A stretch of DNA of 64,000 bases from Streptomyces sp. M92 (GCF_028473745.1 NZ_CP101137.1:992001-1056000), one strand, 5' to 3'; positions 17,560 to 27,356 are shown, counted from the first letter of the stretch. Made by a program: numbers and translations. The notes: generated from the sequence alone by a model not told the origin.

Positions 17560-18366
17560 GACCGAGAACTCCTTCACAGATGGCGGCGACGGGTCGAGAC
17601 GTGCCGTTGGTCCAGCTCACGGGCGGTGACCGGCGACGGTCGGGCCGCGGTCACTGCCATGGGTCCATCCCAGCAGCCGGGCGCTCCGGGCGCGCCCGAC
17701 ACTGTGTATGCGGTTTGGGCGTCCGCGTAGACACGTGGGGCAGTGTCGGCGCCCGGCGCCCCGGCGGGCGGAGGAACCTCCGGCGCGGGGCCGGTGCGAG
17801 CGGGGAGTCGGCGCTCGCGCCTCGCTCCTGCCAGGGCGAGTCGGCCGTCCCGCGCCGGAGGCGTTCGGTGGGGGAACCGGCGACGGCGGGCGCGCACTCC
17901 GGGCCCCCGGCGATCGGGTCGTGCGCCATCGCGTTCCCCTTCGTGCGTGTCCTCGCGCCCGTCTTCACACCGGGCGTCGTGCCGCCGTTCCAGTGCCCGC
18001 CGTTGCGTCTCCCCCGGTTTCTAGCCCCGCGGGTCCGGCCTGTCAATGTTTTGTCCGGACATTCGGACGACGCGGCCCGGACAACCGCCCGTCCGCACCC
18101 ACGGTTTGTCCGCCCGCCCCGAAGTCAACGCGCCACGCCGGGACCCGTGCGTACGCCTTCGTGGCACTCGTGTCACAAAAGGCCCGGTCCCGTCACACAC
18201 GTCACGCGCGCACGGGCCTTCCGTCACATCCGGGAACGGCCCCTGACCGTCCGTCACCCGGTGTCGTTCACCCGTAACAGGCTTGGTGATCGCCGACGCA
18301 GCACCCCGGCTCCCCCCGGCGGCCGTCCCCGGTCGCCGCCGTGGTGCGCGCAGGGAGGTGCGGCTA
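17560..18366. other. Gene-poor stretch with mmsA upstream dyad and GTCAC repeats
   Basis: I see no convincing gene in these 807 bp. Open frames on both strands have proline/arginine-rich, non-protein-like content and no Shine-Dalgarno sequence. What it holds is a 9-bp inverted repeat (CCGACACTG 17696-17704 and CAGTGTCGG 17741-17749) flanking an AT-richer core upstream of mmsA, likely its control region; an AT-richer segment with TTGTCCGGACATTCGGAC at about 18050-18067; and a run of GTCAC repeats close to the small HTH gene. The catabolic regulator often found beside mmsA was not found here. Confidence 0.55.
18172..18257 (+). repeat. Five phased GTCAC motifs upstream of the small HTH gene
   Basis: GTCAC occurs at 18172, 18192, 18201, 18223 and 18253, that is at steps of 20, 9, 22 and 30 bases, near multiples of a helical turn, and the last copy is 110 bases before the GTG of the HTH gene. 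This looks like a multi-site operator, but function is unproven. Confidence 0.4.
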
Positions 18367-18558
18367 GTGACCGACCGAAGGCTCTGGTCCTACAAGGACA
18401 TCGCGGCCCACATCCGGGTGCAACCGGACACCGTGCGGTCGTACCGCAAGCACGGGCTGCTGCCGCCGCCCGATCACGTGGAGGGCGGGAAGCCGTACTG
18501 GTACGCGGACACGGTCCTGGCCTGGGTGGCGTCCCGACCGCGCAACCGGAAGCGGTAG
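18367..18558 (+). CDS. Small helix-turn-helix protein (MerR/AlpA-like)
   Basis: A 63-residue protein from GTG 18367, preceded by GGGAGG with suitable spacing. Residues 7-50 form one winged-helix unit of the MerR/excisionase kind: WSYKDIAAHIRVQPDTVRSYRKHGLLPPPDHVEGG and the wing KPYWYADTVLAW. It has no effector domain, so it is likely a DNA-binding accessory factor or a helix-only regulator. It is not linked to any integrase here, so an excisionase role is unsupported. Similar short HTH proteins are frequent and uncharacterised in streptomycetes. Confidence 0.7.
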   Translation: MTDRRLWSYKDIAAHIRVQPDTVRSYRKHGLLPPPDHVEGGKPYWYADTVLAWVASRPRNRKR

Positions 18559-18608
18559 GCCAAAAATCCGTTCGGAATCCCGTCGTCCCGTGGGGCATGG
18601 TTCCGCCC

Positions 18609-19211
18609 ATGGACTTCTCCGTGAAACCCGTCCTGACCGGTGAGAAAACCGTCCTGCGGCCGTTCACCCAGCAGGACGCCGACGCGATGTGGGAGATCAT
18701 CGGCGACCCGGAGGTCATCCGGTTCACCTTCGAGCCGACCACCGAACTCACCCGGGAACGACTGCGCTCGTGGTACGGCGTGCGTACCGGCGACCCCGAC
18801 CGGCTCGACCTCGCCGTCACCGACCGCGTCACCGGGGAACTCGTCGGCGAGGTCGTCCTGTACGAGTGGGACCCGTCAGCACGCAGCTGCGCCTTCCGGA
18901 CCCTCATCGGCCCCCGCGGACGCGGCCGGGGGCTGGGGAGCGAGGCGACACGGCTGATCGTCGGCCACGGTTTCGACCAGGCAGGCCTGCACCGCGTCCA
19001 GCTGGAGGTCTACGCGGACAACCGCCGGGCCCGGCGGGTGTACGAGAAAACCGGCTTCGTGGTGGAGGGAACGCGGCGCGAAGCCGCGTGGCGGGACGGC
19101 GTGTGGGTGGACGAGGTACTGATGGCCGTACTCGACCACGAGTGGGCCGTCCACCGAGGGCGTCCCGGCGCCGCCTCCGCCCGGTCGGCGGCCGACGTCA
19201 CGGCTCGATGA
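18609..19211 (+). CDS. GNAT family N-acetyltransferase (RimJ/RimL-like)
   Basis: A 200-residue enzyme transferring an acetyl group from acetyl-CoA to an amine. The GNAT fold is clear: [24 protein letters not shown] at the start, [18 protein letters not shown] carrying the pyrophosphate-binding loop (RGRGLG at about 99-104), and the typical [21 protein letters not shown] end motif, as in ribosomal-protein or aminoglycoside-like RimJ types. ATG 18609 is taken as the start; another in-frame ATG lies four codons upstream with no better ribosome site. Its 3' end overlaps the convergent alcohol dehydrogenase by 14 bp. Substrate unknown. Confidence 0.8.
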   Translation: MDFSVKPVLTGEKTVLRPFTQQDADAMWEIIGDPEVIRFTFEPTTELTRERLRSWYGVRTGDPDRLDLAVTDRVTGELVGEVVLYEWDPSARSCAFRTLIGPRGRGRGLGSEATRLIVGHGFDQAGLHRVQLEVYADNRRARRVYEKTGFVVEGTRREAAWRDGVWVDEVLMAVLDHEWAVHRGRPGAASARSAADVTAR

Positions 19212-20235
19212 CCGTCACCCCCGCGCCGGGCGCCGTCCCCATCGCCGCGAGGGCCGCCGGGACCGCCTCCAGCCCGATGGTGGACGTCACCAGCAGATCG
19301 GGCCGGAGCACTTGGCCGCGGACCAGTTCCAGCATCGGCGGGTAGGTGTGCGCGGCCATCCCGTGGCTGCCCAGGAGTTCGAGCTCCAGGGCGACGGCGC
19401 GGGCCATCGGCACCGGTGTGGTGCCGTCCGCCGAGGGCAGCAGCCCGACCTGGACGTGCCGGCCGCGGCGGCGCAGGCCGGACACGGACGCGGCGCAGGT
19501 GACGGGCGAGCCGAGCGCGTCTAGGGAGAGGTGGGCGCCGCCGCCGGTGAGGTCGCGGACGGCCGCCGCCGTGTCCGGCGTCCGGGAGGCGTCCACGCAC
19601 TCCACCGCGCCGAAGGTACGGGCCAGCTCCAGCGCCCGCGCCGACACGTCCACGGCGACCACCCGGGCGCCCGAGGCCGCGGCGATCATCACGGCGGACA
19701 GGCCGACGCCCCCGCAGCCGTGCACCGCCACCCACTCCCCCGCCGCGACCCGGCCCTGCTGCACGACGGCCCGGAAGGCGGTGGCGAACCGGCAGCCGAG
19801 CGAGGCGGCGGTCGCGTACGACATGCCCTCGGGGACGGCGACGAGGTTGACGTCGGCGTGGTCGAGCGCGACGTACTCGGCGAAGGAGCCCCAGTGCGTG
19901 AAGCCCGGCTGGGTCTGGTGCTCGCACACCTGCTGGTCCCCCGCCGCGCACGCGGCGCAGCTCCCGCAGGCGCAGACGAAGGGCACGGTCACCCGGTCGC
20001 CGGGCCGCCACCCGGCCACCCGGTCGCCGGCCGCCTCGACGACGCCGGCGAGTTCGTGCCCGGGCACGTGCGGCAGCGTGATGTCCGGGTCGTGGCCCTG
20101 CCAGCCGTGCCAGTCGCTGCGGCACAGCCCGGTGGCCTCGACGCGCACCACGACGCCGTGCGGCGCGGGCTCCGGGTCGGCGACCTCCCGGACCTCGGCC
20201 GGCTCTCCGAAGCGCTCGAACACGACCGCGCGCAT
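19198..20235 (-). CDS. Zinc-dependent alcohol dehydrogenase
   Basis: A 345-residue medium-chain dehydrogenase/reductase that interconverts an alcohol and an aldehyde or ketone with NAD(P). The catalytic zinc ligands are in [10 protein letters not shown] (Cys38) and PGHELAG (His59-Glu60); the structural-zinc cluster is [17 protein letters not shown]; and the nucleotide-binding fold has [13 protein letters not shown]. Length and motif order match the tetrameric bacterial ADH class. The gene is isolated, convergent with the GNAT gene, and divergent from the copper operon; no link to copper is evident. Substrate cannot be predicted. Confidence 0.88.
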   Translation of the reverse strand: MRAVVFERFGEPAEVREVADPEPAPHGVVVRVEATGLCRSDWHGWQGHDPDITLPHVPGHELAGVVEAAGDRVAGWRPGDRVTVPFVCACGSCAACAAGDQQVCEHQTQPGFTHWGSFAEYVALDHADVNLVAVPEGMSYATAASLGCRFATAFRAVVQQGRVAAGEWVAVHGCGGVGLSAVMIAAASGARVVAVDVSARALELARTFGAVECVDASRTPDTAAAVRDLTGGGAHLSLDALGSPVTCAASVSGLRRRGRHVQVGLLPSADGTTPVPMARAVALELELLGSHGMAAHTYPPMLELVRGQVLRPDLLVTSTIGLEAVPAALAAMGTAPGAGVTVIEP

Positions 20236-20335
20236 CCGTCACCCTCACTTTCGTGCTTCCCGCACTCTCGTGGGGAGTCCTGTGGCGGAGTTTCCGCCTC
20301 CCGTCCCTCATCTCACGGCAGGCCCATCCGCAGCC

Positions 20336-20352
20336 ATACCCCCTAGGGGTAC
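20336..20352 (+). promoter_or_regulatory. CsoR-like copper operator upstream of copZ
   Basis: ATACCCCCTAGGGGTAC (20336-20352) is a near-perfect TACCC/GGGTA dyad, the shape of CsoR operators in streptomycetes. It sits 71 bases before the copZ ATG and is the natural switch for copZ-copA in response to Cu(I). The csoR gene is not in the window. Confidence 0.75.
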
Positions 20353-20422
20353 AGTGGGAGATGCGGGGTCCACGCCGGCCACGCACAGACCACCATGCAC
20401 GCCCCGACGAGGGAGTAACGAC

Positions 20423-20662
20423 ATGACCGCCCAGACCGACACCCAGGGCTCCGTCACCACCGTCTACAAGGTGAGCGGAATGAGCTGCGGACACTGCGAG
20501 GGCGCCGTCTCCGGCGAGATCTCCGAGATCGCGGGCGTCGGCTCGGTGCAGGCGGTCGCCTCCACCGGTGTGGTCACCGTCGTCTCCGAGACGCCCCTCG
20601 ACGACGAGGCCGTGCGCGCCGCCGTGGACGAGGCCGGCTTCGAGCTGGTCGGCAGGGCCTGA
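20423..20662 (+). CDS. copZ: Copper chaperone CopZ
   Basis: A 79-residue heavy-metal-associated domain protein that binds Cu(I) and hands it to the export ATPase. The metal site is GMSCGHC with Cys22 and Cys25; the rest has the ferredoxin-like HMA pattern ending [16 protein letters not shown]. The ATG follows GAGGGAG. It is followed 34 bp later by copA, with a CsoR-like operator upstream, so the two form a copper-inducible operon. Confidence 0.92.
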   Translation: MTAQTDTQGSVTTVYKVSGMSCGHCEGAVSGEISEIAGVGSVQAVASTGVVTVVSETPLDDEAVRAAVDEAGFELVGRA

Positions 20663-20696
20663 GCGGCCCCGCCGGGGGCGGACGGGAGTCCGGACC

Positions 20697-22970
20697 ATGA
20701 CCAGCACCACCGCTCAGACGCCCGCGGACGCCACGGCCACCGGGCCGGACCTCGCCGAGGTCGAGCTGATCGTCGGCGGGATGACCTGCGCCTCCTGCGC
20801 GGCCCGCGTCGAGAAGAAGCTCAACCGCATGGACGGCGTCACCGCCACGGTGAACTACGCGACGGAGAAGGCCCGGATCACCCACCCGGCGACCACCACC
20901 GTCGCCGACCTGATCGCCACCGTCGTCAGGACGGGCTACACCGCGGAGGAACCGGCGCCGCCGGAGCCGGCCGCCGACGCGGAGGCCGTCGACGCGGAGG
21001 GCACCGGCGCGGACGACGACCCCGAGCTGTCCGCCCTGCGCCACCGCCTGCTCGTCTCCGCCCTCCTCGCCGCCCCCGTCGTCCTGCTGGCCATGGTCCC
21101 GGCGCTGCAGTTCGACAACTGGCAGTGGCTCTCGCTCACCCTGGCCGCCCCCGTGGTGGTCTGGGGCGGCCTCCCCTTCCACCGCGCCGCCTGGACCAAC
21201 CTCCGGCACGGCGCCGCCACCATGGACACCCTGGTCTCACTGGGCACCCTCGCGGCGTTCGGCTGGTCGCTGTGGGCGCTGTTCTTCGGGGACGCGGGCA
21301 TGCCGGGCATGCGGCACGGCTTCGACCTCACCGTCTCCCGTGCCGACGGCACCTCCGCGATCTATCTGGAGGCCGCCGCCGGGGTCACCGCCTTCCTCCT
21401 CCTCGGCCGCTGGCTGGAGGCCCGCTCCAAGCGCCGCGCCGGTGCCGCGCTGCGGGCGCTGATGGAGCTGGGCGCCAAGGACGTCTCCGTCGTACGGGAC
21501 GGGCACGAGGTACGGGTGCCGGTGGGCCGGCTGACGGTCGGCGACCGGTTCGTCGTACGGCCCGGCGAGAAGATCGCCACCGACGGCACGGTGGTCGAGG
21601 GCGCCGGGGCGGTGGACGTCTCGATGCTGACCGGCGAGTCGGTCCCGGTGGACGTCGGGGCGGGCGACACCGTCACCGGCGCCACGGTCAACGTGGGGGG
21701 CCGGCTGGTGGTGGAGGCCACCCGGGTCGGCGCCGACACGCGGCTGGCGCGGATGGCGAAGCTGGTCGAGGACGCGCAGAGCGGCAAGGCCGAGGTGCAG
21801 CGGCTCGCCGACCGGATCTCCGGGGTCTTCGTGCCCGTCGTGCTGCTGATCGCCTTCGCGACCTTCGGCGGGTGGCTGGGCACCACCGGCGACACGGTCG
21901 CCGCGTTCACCGCCGCCGTCGCCGTACTGATCATCGCCTGCCCGTGCGCGCTGGGCCTGGCGACGCCGACCGCGCTGCTGGTGGGCACGGGCCGCGGCGC
22001 CCAGCTCGGCATCCTGATCAAGGGCCCGGAGGTGCTGGAGTCCACCCGGCGCGTCGACACGGTCGTCCTGGACAAGACCGGCACCGTCACCACGGGCCGG
22101 ATGACCCTCCACGAGGTGTACGCCGCCGAGGGCACCGACGAGGCGGAGCTGCTGCGGCTCGCGGGCGCCGTCGAGCACGCCTCCGAGCATCCCGTGGCCC
22201 GCGCGGTCGCCGCCGGCGCACAGGAGCGGACCGGCACGCTGCCCGGGGTCGAGAACTTCGAGAACGTCCCCGGGCGGGGCGTACGCGGGCGCGTGGAGGG
22301 CCGTGAGGTGGCCGTGGGCCGCCTCTACGAGACTCTGCCGCCCGAGGTTGCCCACGCTCTCGACGAGGCCGTCAGGGACGGCCGTACGGCCGTCGCGGTC
22401 GGCTGGGACGGTGTCGCGCGCGGGGTGGTCGCGGTCGCGGACACGGTCCGGGAGACCAGCGCACAGGCGGTGTCCGAGCTGCGCCGGCTGGGTCTGACCC
22501 CCGTACTGCTGACCGGCGACGACCGGCGGGTGGCCGAGTCGGTCGCCCGCGCCGTCGGCGTCGACGAGGTGATCGCCGAGGTGCTGCCCGAGGAGAAGGT
22601 GGCCGTGGTGGAGCGGCTGCGGCGCGAGGGCCGTACGGTCGCCATGGTCGGCGACGGCGTCAACGACGCGGCCGCGCTCGCCACCGCCGACCTGGGCCTG
22701 GCCATGGGCACGGGGACGGACGCGGCCATCGAGGCGGGCGACCTGACCCTGGTGCGCGGGGACCTCAGGGTGGCCGCGGACGCGATCCGCCTCTCCCGGC
22801 GCACCCTGTCCACGATCAAGGGCAACCTCGTGTGGGCCTTCGGCTACAACGTGGCCGCGCTGCCGCTGGCCGCCGCCGGGCTGCTGAACCCGATGATCGC
22901 GGGGGCGGCGATGGCCTTCTCCTCGGTGTTCGTGGTGACCAACAGCCTGCGCCTGCGCGCGTTTCGCTGA
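20697..22970 (+). CDS. copA: Copper-exporting P1B-type ATPase CopA
   Basis: A 757-residue membrane ATPase that pumps Cu(I) out of the cytoplasm. One N-terminal HMA domain has GGMTCASC (Cys31, Cys34). The transmembrane core includes IACPCALG (Cys415-Pro-Cys417), the actuator loop has MLTGESVPV, the phosphorylated Asp459 lies in DKTGTVTTG, the class-specific His-Pro pair is in SEHPVAR, and the hinge is [10 protein letters not shown]. Complete and of normal length. ATG 20697 is preceded by GGGAG. It is transcribed with copZ from the CsoR-like operator. Confidence 0.95.
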   Translation: MTSTTAQTPADATATGPDLAEVELIVGGMTCASCAARVEKKLNRMDGVTATVNYATEKARITHPATTTVADLIATVVRTGYTAEEPAPPEPAADAEAVDAEGTGADDDPELSALRHRLLVSALLAAPVVLLAMVPALQFDNWQWLSLTLAAPVVVWGGLPFHRAAWTNLRHGAATMDTLVSLGTLAAFGWSLWALFFGDAGMPGMRHGFDLTVSRADGTSAIYLEAAAGVTAFLLLGRWLEARSKRRAGAALRALMELGAKDVSVVRDGHEVRVPVGRLTVGDRFVVRPGEKIATDGTVVEGAGAVDVSMLTGESVPVDVGAGDTVTGATVNVGGRLVVEATRVGADTRLARMAKLVEDAQSGKAEVQRLADRISGVFVPVVLLIAFATFGGWLGTTGDTVAAFTAAVAVLIIACPCALGLATPTALLVGTGRGAQLGILIKGPEVLESTRRVDTVVLDKTGTVTTGRMTLHEVYAAEGTDEAELLRLAGAVEHASEHPVARAVAAGAQERTGTLPGVENFENVPGRGVRGRVEGREVAVGRLYETLPPEVAHALDEAVRDGRTAVAVGWDGVARGVVAVADTVRETSAQAVSELRRLGLTPVLLTGDDRRVAESVARAVGVDEVIAEVLPEEKVAVVERLRREGRTVAMVGDGVNDAAALATADLGLAMGTGTDAAIEAGDLTLVRGDLRVAADAIRLSRRTLSTIKGNLVWAFGYNVAALPLAAAGLLNPMIAGAAMAFSSVFVVTNSLRLRAFR

Positions 22971-23022
22971 GGTCTCGATGCCCGGAGACCTCTGGAGTCC
23001 GGCACGCGCCTCACATAAGCTC

Positions 23023-23052
23023 TTCACAAGGCTCGCGCATCTTCCTTACGCT
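23023..23052 (+). promoter_or_regulatory. Sigma-70-type promoter in the copA-citA gap
   Basis: TTCACA (23023-23028), an 18-base spacer and TACGCT (23047-23052) make a fair housekeeping-type promoter reading rightward, with no annotated gene immediately downstream. Confidence 0.45.
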
Positions 23053-23059
23053 TGGGTCC

Positions 23060-23473
23060 CGGTCGACGTACCGGGGCTCTTGCGCACCTAAGGGACATAT
23101 GCAAGAGACGCAGATCACAGTGATGCGAACGTAACCATCGAAGGGGTTCGAAGGTCTAAGTTGGCGATGTCAGGCAGCGTCTTGGGGGGCGCCACCTGGC
23201 ATCTGGGGATGTCTTGGGGGACTTTCCCAGAGCTGCGTTGCCGGGACACGTACACCGGGAAGCTTTGAGCGGCCCTCCCGGGTGCGCTGTCCCGGCAGAC
23301 CGCACGACCGCACGACACGTACACGGCGGGCTCGGCCCGTCGTGCTCATACACAGCGATTCAGGCGCTGTCCTCACAGACGCCCGGCCGGATCCCGTGGG
23401 GGGAATCCGCACCGGGACATGGGAAGGCGCCCTGGTTCGTCGGCCCGTGGGGGGACCGGCGCCAGGGCGCCTT
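23060..23473 (+). ncRNA. Candidate untranslated or small-peptide RNA between copA and citA
   Basis: From the promoter-like site at 23023-23052 to a perfect 12-bp terminator hairpin (23424-23473) there is room for an RNA of about 410 nt. It contains a stem GCTCTTGC/GCAAGAG around an 11-codon ATG frame (23099-23134) whose ribosome site is too close to be convincing, and a 33-codon ATG frame near 23168-23269 with an odd composition. No longer frame exists. It could be a small RNA, a leader, or remnants of a lost gene. Only expression data would tell. Confidence 0.35.
23424..23473. terminator. Strong hairpin terminator in the copA-citA gap
   Basis: AAGGCGCCCTGG (23424-23435) pairs perfectly with CCAGGGCGCCTT (23462-23473). 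The T and A flanks make it usable from both sides: for a rightward transcript and for citA run-through. Confidence 0.7.
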
Positions 23474-23505
23474 CTGCTGTCCCGTGTACGGCCCCGGGAA
23501 AGGAC

Positions 23506-23537
23506 GAGTCCCGTACCGCTCGGGCGGCACGGGACTC
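23506..23537 (-). terminator. citA terminator hairpin
   Basis: GAGTCCCGT (23506-23514) pairs with ACGGGACTC (23529-23537), 30 bases beyond the citA stop on the minus strand. Confidence 0.6.
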
Positions 23538-23567
23538 CTCGGACGCGCTGCGGGGGTGCCTGGCGGC

Positions 23568-24857
23568 TCAGCGCTCCTCGACCGGCACGAAGTCGCGCTC
23601 GACGACGCCGGTGTAGATCTGGCGCGGGCGGCCGATGCGGGAACCCGGCTCCTTGATCATCTCGTGCCACTGGGCGATCCAGCCCGGCAGGCGGCCGAGG
23701 GCGAACAGGACCGTGAACATCTCGGTCGGGAAGCCCATGGCCCGGTAGATCAGGCCGGTGTAGAAGTCGACGTTCGGGTAGAGGCTGCGCGAGACGAAGT
23801 AGTCGTCGGAGAGCGCGTGCTCCTCCAGCTTGAGGGCGATGTCCAGCAGCTCGTCGGACTTGCCGAGGGCGGAGAGCACGTCGTGCGCGGCGGCCTTGAT
23901 GATCTTGGCACGCGGGTCGAAGTTCTTGTAGACCCGGTGGCCGAAGCCCATCAGGCGGACGCCGTCCTCCTTGTTCTTCACCTTGCGGATGAAGGTGTCG
24001 ACGTCGCCGCCGGAGTCGCGGATGCCCTCCAGCATCTCCAGCACCGACTGGTTGGCGCCGCCGTGCAGCGGGCCCCACAGGGCGTTGATGCCGGCCGAGA
24101 TCGACGCGAACATGTTCGCCTGGGAGGAGCCGACCAGACGGACCGTGGAGGTCGAGCAGTTCTGCTCGTGGTCCGCGTGCAGGATCAGCAGCTTGTCCAG
24201 CGCGGAGACGACGACCGGGTCGAGCTCGTACTCCTGGGCGGGGACCGAGAAGGTCATGCGCAGGAAGTTCTCGACGTAGCCGAGGTCGTTGCGCGGGTAG
24301 ACGAACGGGTGGCCGATCGACTTCTTGTACGCGTAGGCGGCGATCGTCGGGAGCTTGGCGAGCAGCCGGATCGTCGAGAGGTTGCGCTGACGCTCGTCGA
24401 ACGGGTTGTGGCTGTCCTGGTAGAACGTCGACAGCGCGGAGACCACCGACGACAGCATCGCCATCGGGTGGGCGTCGCGCGGGAAGCCCTTGTAGAAGTT
24501 CTTGACGTCCTCGTGCAGCAGGGTGTGCTGCGTGATCTCGCCCTTGAAGGCGGCCAGCTGGTCGACGGTCGGCAGCTCGCCGTTGATCAGCAGGTAGGCG
24601 ACCTCCACGAAGGAGGAACGCTCGGCCAGCTGCTCGATCGGGTAGCCGCGGTACCGGAGGATGCCGGCTTCGCCATCCAGGTAGGTAATGGCGGATTTGT
24701 AGGCAGCGGTGTTGCCGTAACCGCTGTCCAGCGTCACCAGACCGGTCTGGGCGCGGAGCTTCCCGATGTCGAAGCCCTTGTCGCCGACGGTGCTGTCGAT
24801 CACCGGGTAGGTGTACTCGCCGTCGCCGTACCGCAGTACTACAGAGTTGTCGCTCAC
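23568..24857 (-). CDS. citA: Citrate synthase (type II)
   Basis: A 429-residue enzyme condensing oxaloacetate and acetyl-CoA to citrate, the entry to the TCA cycle. Signature segments include LHGGANQSVLEML (substrate-binding His), MGFGHRVYKNFDPRA (catalytic His and Asp-side motif) and VDFYTGLIYRAMGFP (catalytic Asp). N-terminal residues (SDNSVVLRYGDGEYTYPVIDST) match the beta-domain type of hexameric bacterial citrate synthases. I chose GTG 24857 because GAGGGAAG lies upstream with good spacing; an in-frame GTG four codons earlier overlaps that site. Single-gene transcript with its own leader (24858-25100), which holds a GGCACT/AGTGCC hairpin. Confidence 0.95.
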   Translation of the reverse strand: MSDNSVVLRYGDGEYTYPVIDSTVGDKGFDIGKLRAQTGLVTLDSGYGNTAAYKSAITYLDGEAGILRYRGYPIEQLAERSSFVEVAYLLINGELPTVDQLAAFKGEITQHTLLHEDVKNFYKGFPRDAHPMAMLSSVVSALSTFYQDSHNPFDERQRNLSTIRLLAKLPTIAAYAYKKSIGHPFVYPRNDLGYVENFLRMTFSVPAQEYELDPVVVSALDKLLILHADHEQNCSTSTVRLVGSSQANMFASISAGINALWGPLHGGANQSVLEMLEGIRDSGGDVDTFIRKVKNKEDGVRLMGFGHRVYKNFDPRAKIIKAAAHDVLSALGKSDELLDIALKLEEHALSDDYFVSRSLYPNVDFYTGLIYRAMGFPTEMFTVLFALGRLPGWIAQWHEMIKEPGSRIGRPRQIYTGVVERDFVPVEER

Positions 24858-25100
24858 GTCTTCCCTCACCGACGTAGTGCCTCATCTTCGAGGTGCCCTG
24901 ACTGTCTCTACCATCCCCCACTTGGCTCAGGAGAGTGCACTCGGGGTCGACCATCGGGCCTATCGGCGGCACTCAGTGCCGCCAACTAGCTCATCCTGCC
25001 CCCTCTCCTCCCCATCCGGAAGTGCTCTGTGACCTTCCCGACTCATTTGATCGATCATTTTTTTCACAGGGCGGGGAGGTTTGCCGGAAGGTCTTCGGGG

Positions 25101-27356
25101 TCAGGGGCCCGCCAGCCGGAAGTCGAGCGCCGTGCAGCGCCGGCCGGCCGACACCGTGCGCACCGCCTGTCCGATCGCCTTGCGGGAACCGACGAGGACG
25201 ACCAGCCGCTTGGCCCGGGTGACCGCCGTGTAGAGCAGGTTCCGCTGGAGCATCATCCAGGCACCGGTGGTCACGGGAATCACGACCGCCGGATACTCAC
25301 TGCCCTGGGACCGGTGGATGGTCACCGCGTAGGCGTGGGCCAGTTCGTCCAGTTCGTCGAATTCGTACGGAACCTCCTCGTCCTCGTCCGTCAGCACGGT
25401 GAGGCGCTGGTCCACCGGGTCGAGCGAGGTGACCACGCCGACGGTGCCGTTGAAGACACCGTTCTCACCCTTCTCGTAATTGTTGCGAATCTGGGTGACC
25501 TTGTCGCCGACCCGGAAAACACGGCCGCCGAACCTCTTCTCGGCGAGATCCGGGCGGCCGGGGGTGACGGCCTGCTGGAGCAGCCCGTTCAGCGTCCCGG
25601 CGCCGGCGGGCCCCCGGTGCATCGGCGCCAGCACCTGCACATCACGCCGCGGGTCGAGCCCGAACTTCGCCGGAATGCGCCGCGCGGCTACGTCGACGGT
25701 GAGCCGCCCCGCCTCCTCGGTGTCGTCCTCGACGAAGAGGAAGAAGTCCTTCATCCCGTCGGTGAGCGGATGCTGTCCGGCGTTGATCCGGTGCGCGTTG
25801 GTCACCACCCCCGACTGCTGGGCCTGCCGGAAGACCCGGGTGAGCCGGACGGCGGGAACGGGGCTGCCGGGTGCGAGCAGATCCCGCAGCACCTCCCCCG
25901 CCCCCACACTCGGCAGCTGGTCGACGTCCCCGACGAAGAGCAGATGGGCACCCGGGGGCACCGCCTTGACCAGCTTGTTGGCGAGGAGCAGGTCCAGCAT
26001 CGACGCCTCGTCCACCACGACGAGGTCGGCGTCGAGGGGCCGGTCCCGGTCGTAGGCGGCGTCACCGCCCGGCTTCAGCTCCAGCAGCCGGTGCACCGTG
26101 GACGCCTCGGCGCCGGTCAGCTCGGCGAGGCGCTTGGCCGCCCGCCCGGTGGGCGCGGCGAGCACCACCTTCGCCTTCTTCGCGCGCGCCAGCTCCACGA
26201 CCGACCGCACGGTGAACGACTTGCCGCAGCCGGGCCCGCCGGTGAGGACGGCGACCTTCTCGGTGAGGGCGAGGCGTACGGCCGCCTCCTGCTCGGGCGC
26301 GAGATCGGCGCCCGTGCGCTGCCCGAGCCACCCGAGCGCCTTGTCCCAGGCCACGCCCTGGAAGGCGGGCATCCGGTCCTCCTCGGTACGCAGGAGGCGG
26401 CGGAGCTGTCCGGCGAGGGCCAGCTCGGCGCGGTGGAAGGGGACGAGGTAGACGGCGGTGACCGGGTCGCCGCCCTCCGGGCCGGGCACCTTCTCGCGCA
26501 CGACGCCGGGGTCGTCGTCCGGGTTCTCCGGCTCGGCGGCCAGCTCTCCCAGACACTCGATGACGAGCCCGGTGTCCACCTGGAGCAACTTCACCGCGTC
26601 GGCGATCAACTTCTCCTCGGGGAGATAGCAGTGCCCCTGGTCGGTGGCCTGGGACAGGGCGTACTGCAAGCCCGCCTTCACCCGTTCCGGGCTGTCGTGC
26701 GGGATGCCGACGGACTGGGCGATCTTGTCGGCGGTGAGGAAGCCGATGCCCCAGACGTCGGCGGCCAGGCGGTAGGGCTGGTTCTTCACGACGGAGATCG
26801 ACGCGTCGCCGTACTTCTTGTAGATGCGCACGGCGATGGAGGTGGACACCTCGACGGTCTGGAGGAAGAGCATGACCTCCTTGATCGCCTTCTGCTCCTC
26901 CCAGGCGTCGGCGATCTTCTTCGTCCGCTTGGGACCGAGGCCGGGCACCTCGATCAGCCGCTTGGGCTCCTCCTCGATGACGGTGAGGGTGTCGATGCCG
27001 AAATGCTGCGTGATGCGGTCGGCGAAGACCGGCCCGATGCCCTTGACGAGGCCGGAGCCGAGGTAGCGCCGGATGCCCTGGACGGTGGCGGGCAGGACGG
27101 TCGTGTAGTTCTCGACGTGGAACTGCTTGCCGTACTGCGGGTGCGAGCCCCACCGCCCCTCCATCCGCAGCGACTCCCCGACCTGCGCGCCGAGCAGCGC
27201 GCCGACGACGGTCAGCAGGTCGCCGGCGCCTCTGCCGGTGTCGACACGGGCGACGGTGTAGCCGTTCTCCTCGTTGGCGTACGTGACGCGCTCCAGGACG
27301 CCTTCGAGGGTGGCGAGCCGCCGCTCGCCGGGGGCCGCGGGGGGCTGGTCGGTCAT
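25101..27356 (-). CDS. recD2: RecD2-type ATP-dependent DNA helicase
   Basis: A 751-residue 5'-3' superfamily 1B helicase not tied to RecBC. The N-terminal half has three helix-hairpin-helix motifs (KGIGPVFADRI at about 105-115, VPGLGPKRTKKI 137-148, WGIGFLTADKI 202-212). Motor motifs follow: Walker A GGPGCGKS (373-380), VVVDEASMLD, GDVDQLPSVGAG, FRQ, and the C-terminal VTIHRSQGSEYP and YTAVTRAK. Length is typical for actinobacterial RecD2. ATG 27356 is the first codon of MTDQPP; a longer frame runs into the divergent gene. Likely acts in DNA repair or replication-fork processing. It shares a 66-bp divergent promoter gap with the Uma2-like gene. Confidence 0.9.
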   Translation of the reverse strand: MTDQPPAAPGERRLATLEGVLERVTYANEENGYTVARVDTGRGAGDLLTVVGALLGAQVGESLRMEGRWGSHPQYGKQFHVENYTTVLPATVQGIRRYLGSGLVKGIGPVFADRITQHFGIDTLTVIEEEPKRLIEVPGLGPKRTKKIADAWEEQKAIKEVMLFLQTVEVSTSIAVRIYKKYGDASISVVKNQPYRLAADVWGIGFLTADKIAQSVGIPHDSPERVKAGLQYALSQATDQGHCYLPEEKLIADAVKLLQVDTGLVIECLGELAAEPENPDDDPGVVREKVPGPEGGDPVTAVYLVPFHRAELALAGQLRRLLRTEEDRMPAFQGVAWDKALGWLGQRTGADLAPEQEAAVRLALTEKVAVLTGGPGCGKSFTVRSVVELARAKKAKVVLAAPTGRAAKRLAELTGAEASTVHRLLELKPGGDAAYDRDRPLDADLVVVDEASMLDLLLANKLVKAVPPGAHLLFVGDVDQLPSVGAGEVLRDLLAPGSPVPAVRLTRVFRQAQQSGVVTNAHRINAGQHPLTDGMKDFFLFVEDDTEEAGRLTVDVAARRIPAKFGLDPRRDVQVLAPMHRGPAGAGTLNGLLQQAVTPGRPDLAEKRFGGRVFRVGDKVTQIRNNYEKGENGVFNGTVGVVTSLDPVDQRLTVLTDEDEEVPYEFDELDELAHAYAVTIHRSQGSEYPAVVIPVTTGAWMMLQRNLLYTAVTRAKRLVVLVGSRKAIGQAVRTVSAGRRCTALDFRLAGP

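Noticed and set aside
17651..18046. Minus-strand frame upstream of mmsA
   Set aside because: Pro/Arg/Thr-rich, no domain, no ribosome site; the region also has promoter-like features.
18301..18366. HTH gene as an excisionase of an integrated element
   Set aside because: No integrase, attachment repeat or tRNA nearby.
23099..23134. 11-codon leader-like ATG frame
   Set aside because: The AGGGA ribosome-like site is only three bases from the ATG, too close to be convincing; kept only as part of the RNA candidate.
23141..23156. GGTTCGAA resembling a tRNA T-loop
   Set aside because: No matching T-stem, anticodon arm or acceptor stem around it.
23170..24972. 600-codon minus-strand frame parallel to citrate synthase
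   Set aside because: It is a frame-shadow of citA with Arg/Gln-rich content; citA itself is unmistakable.
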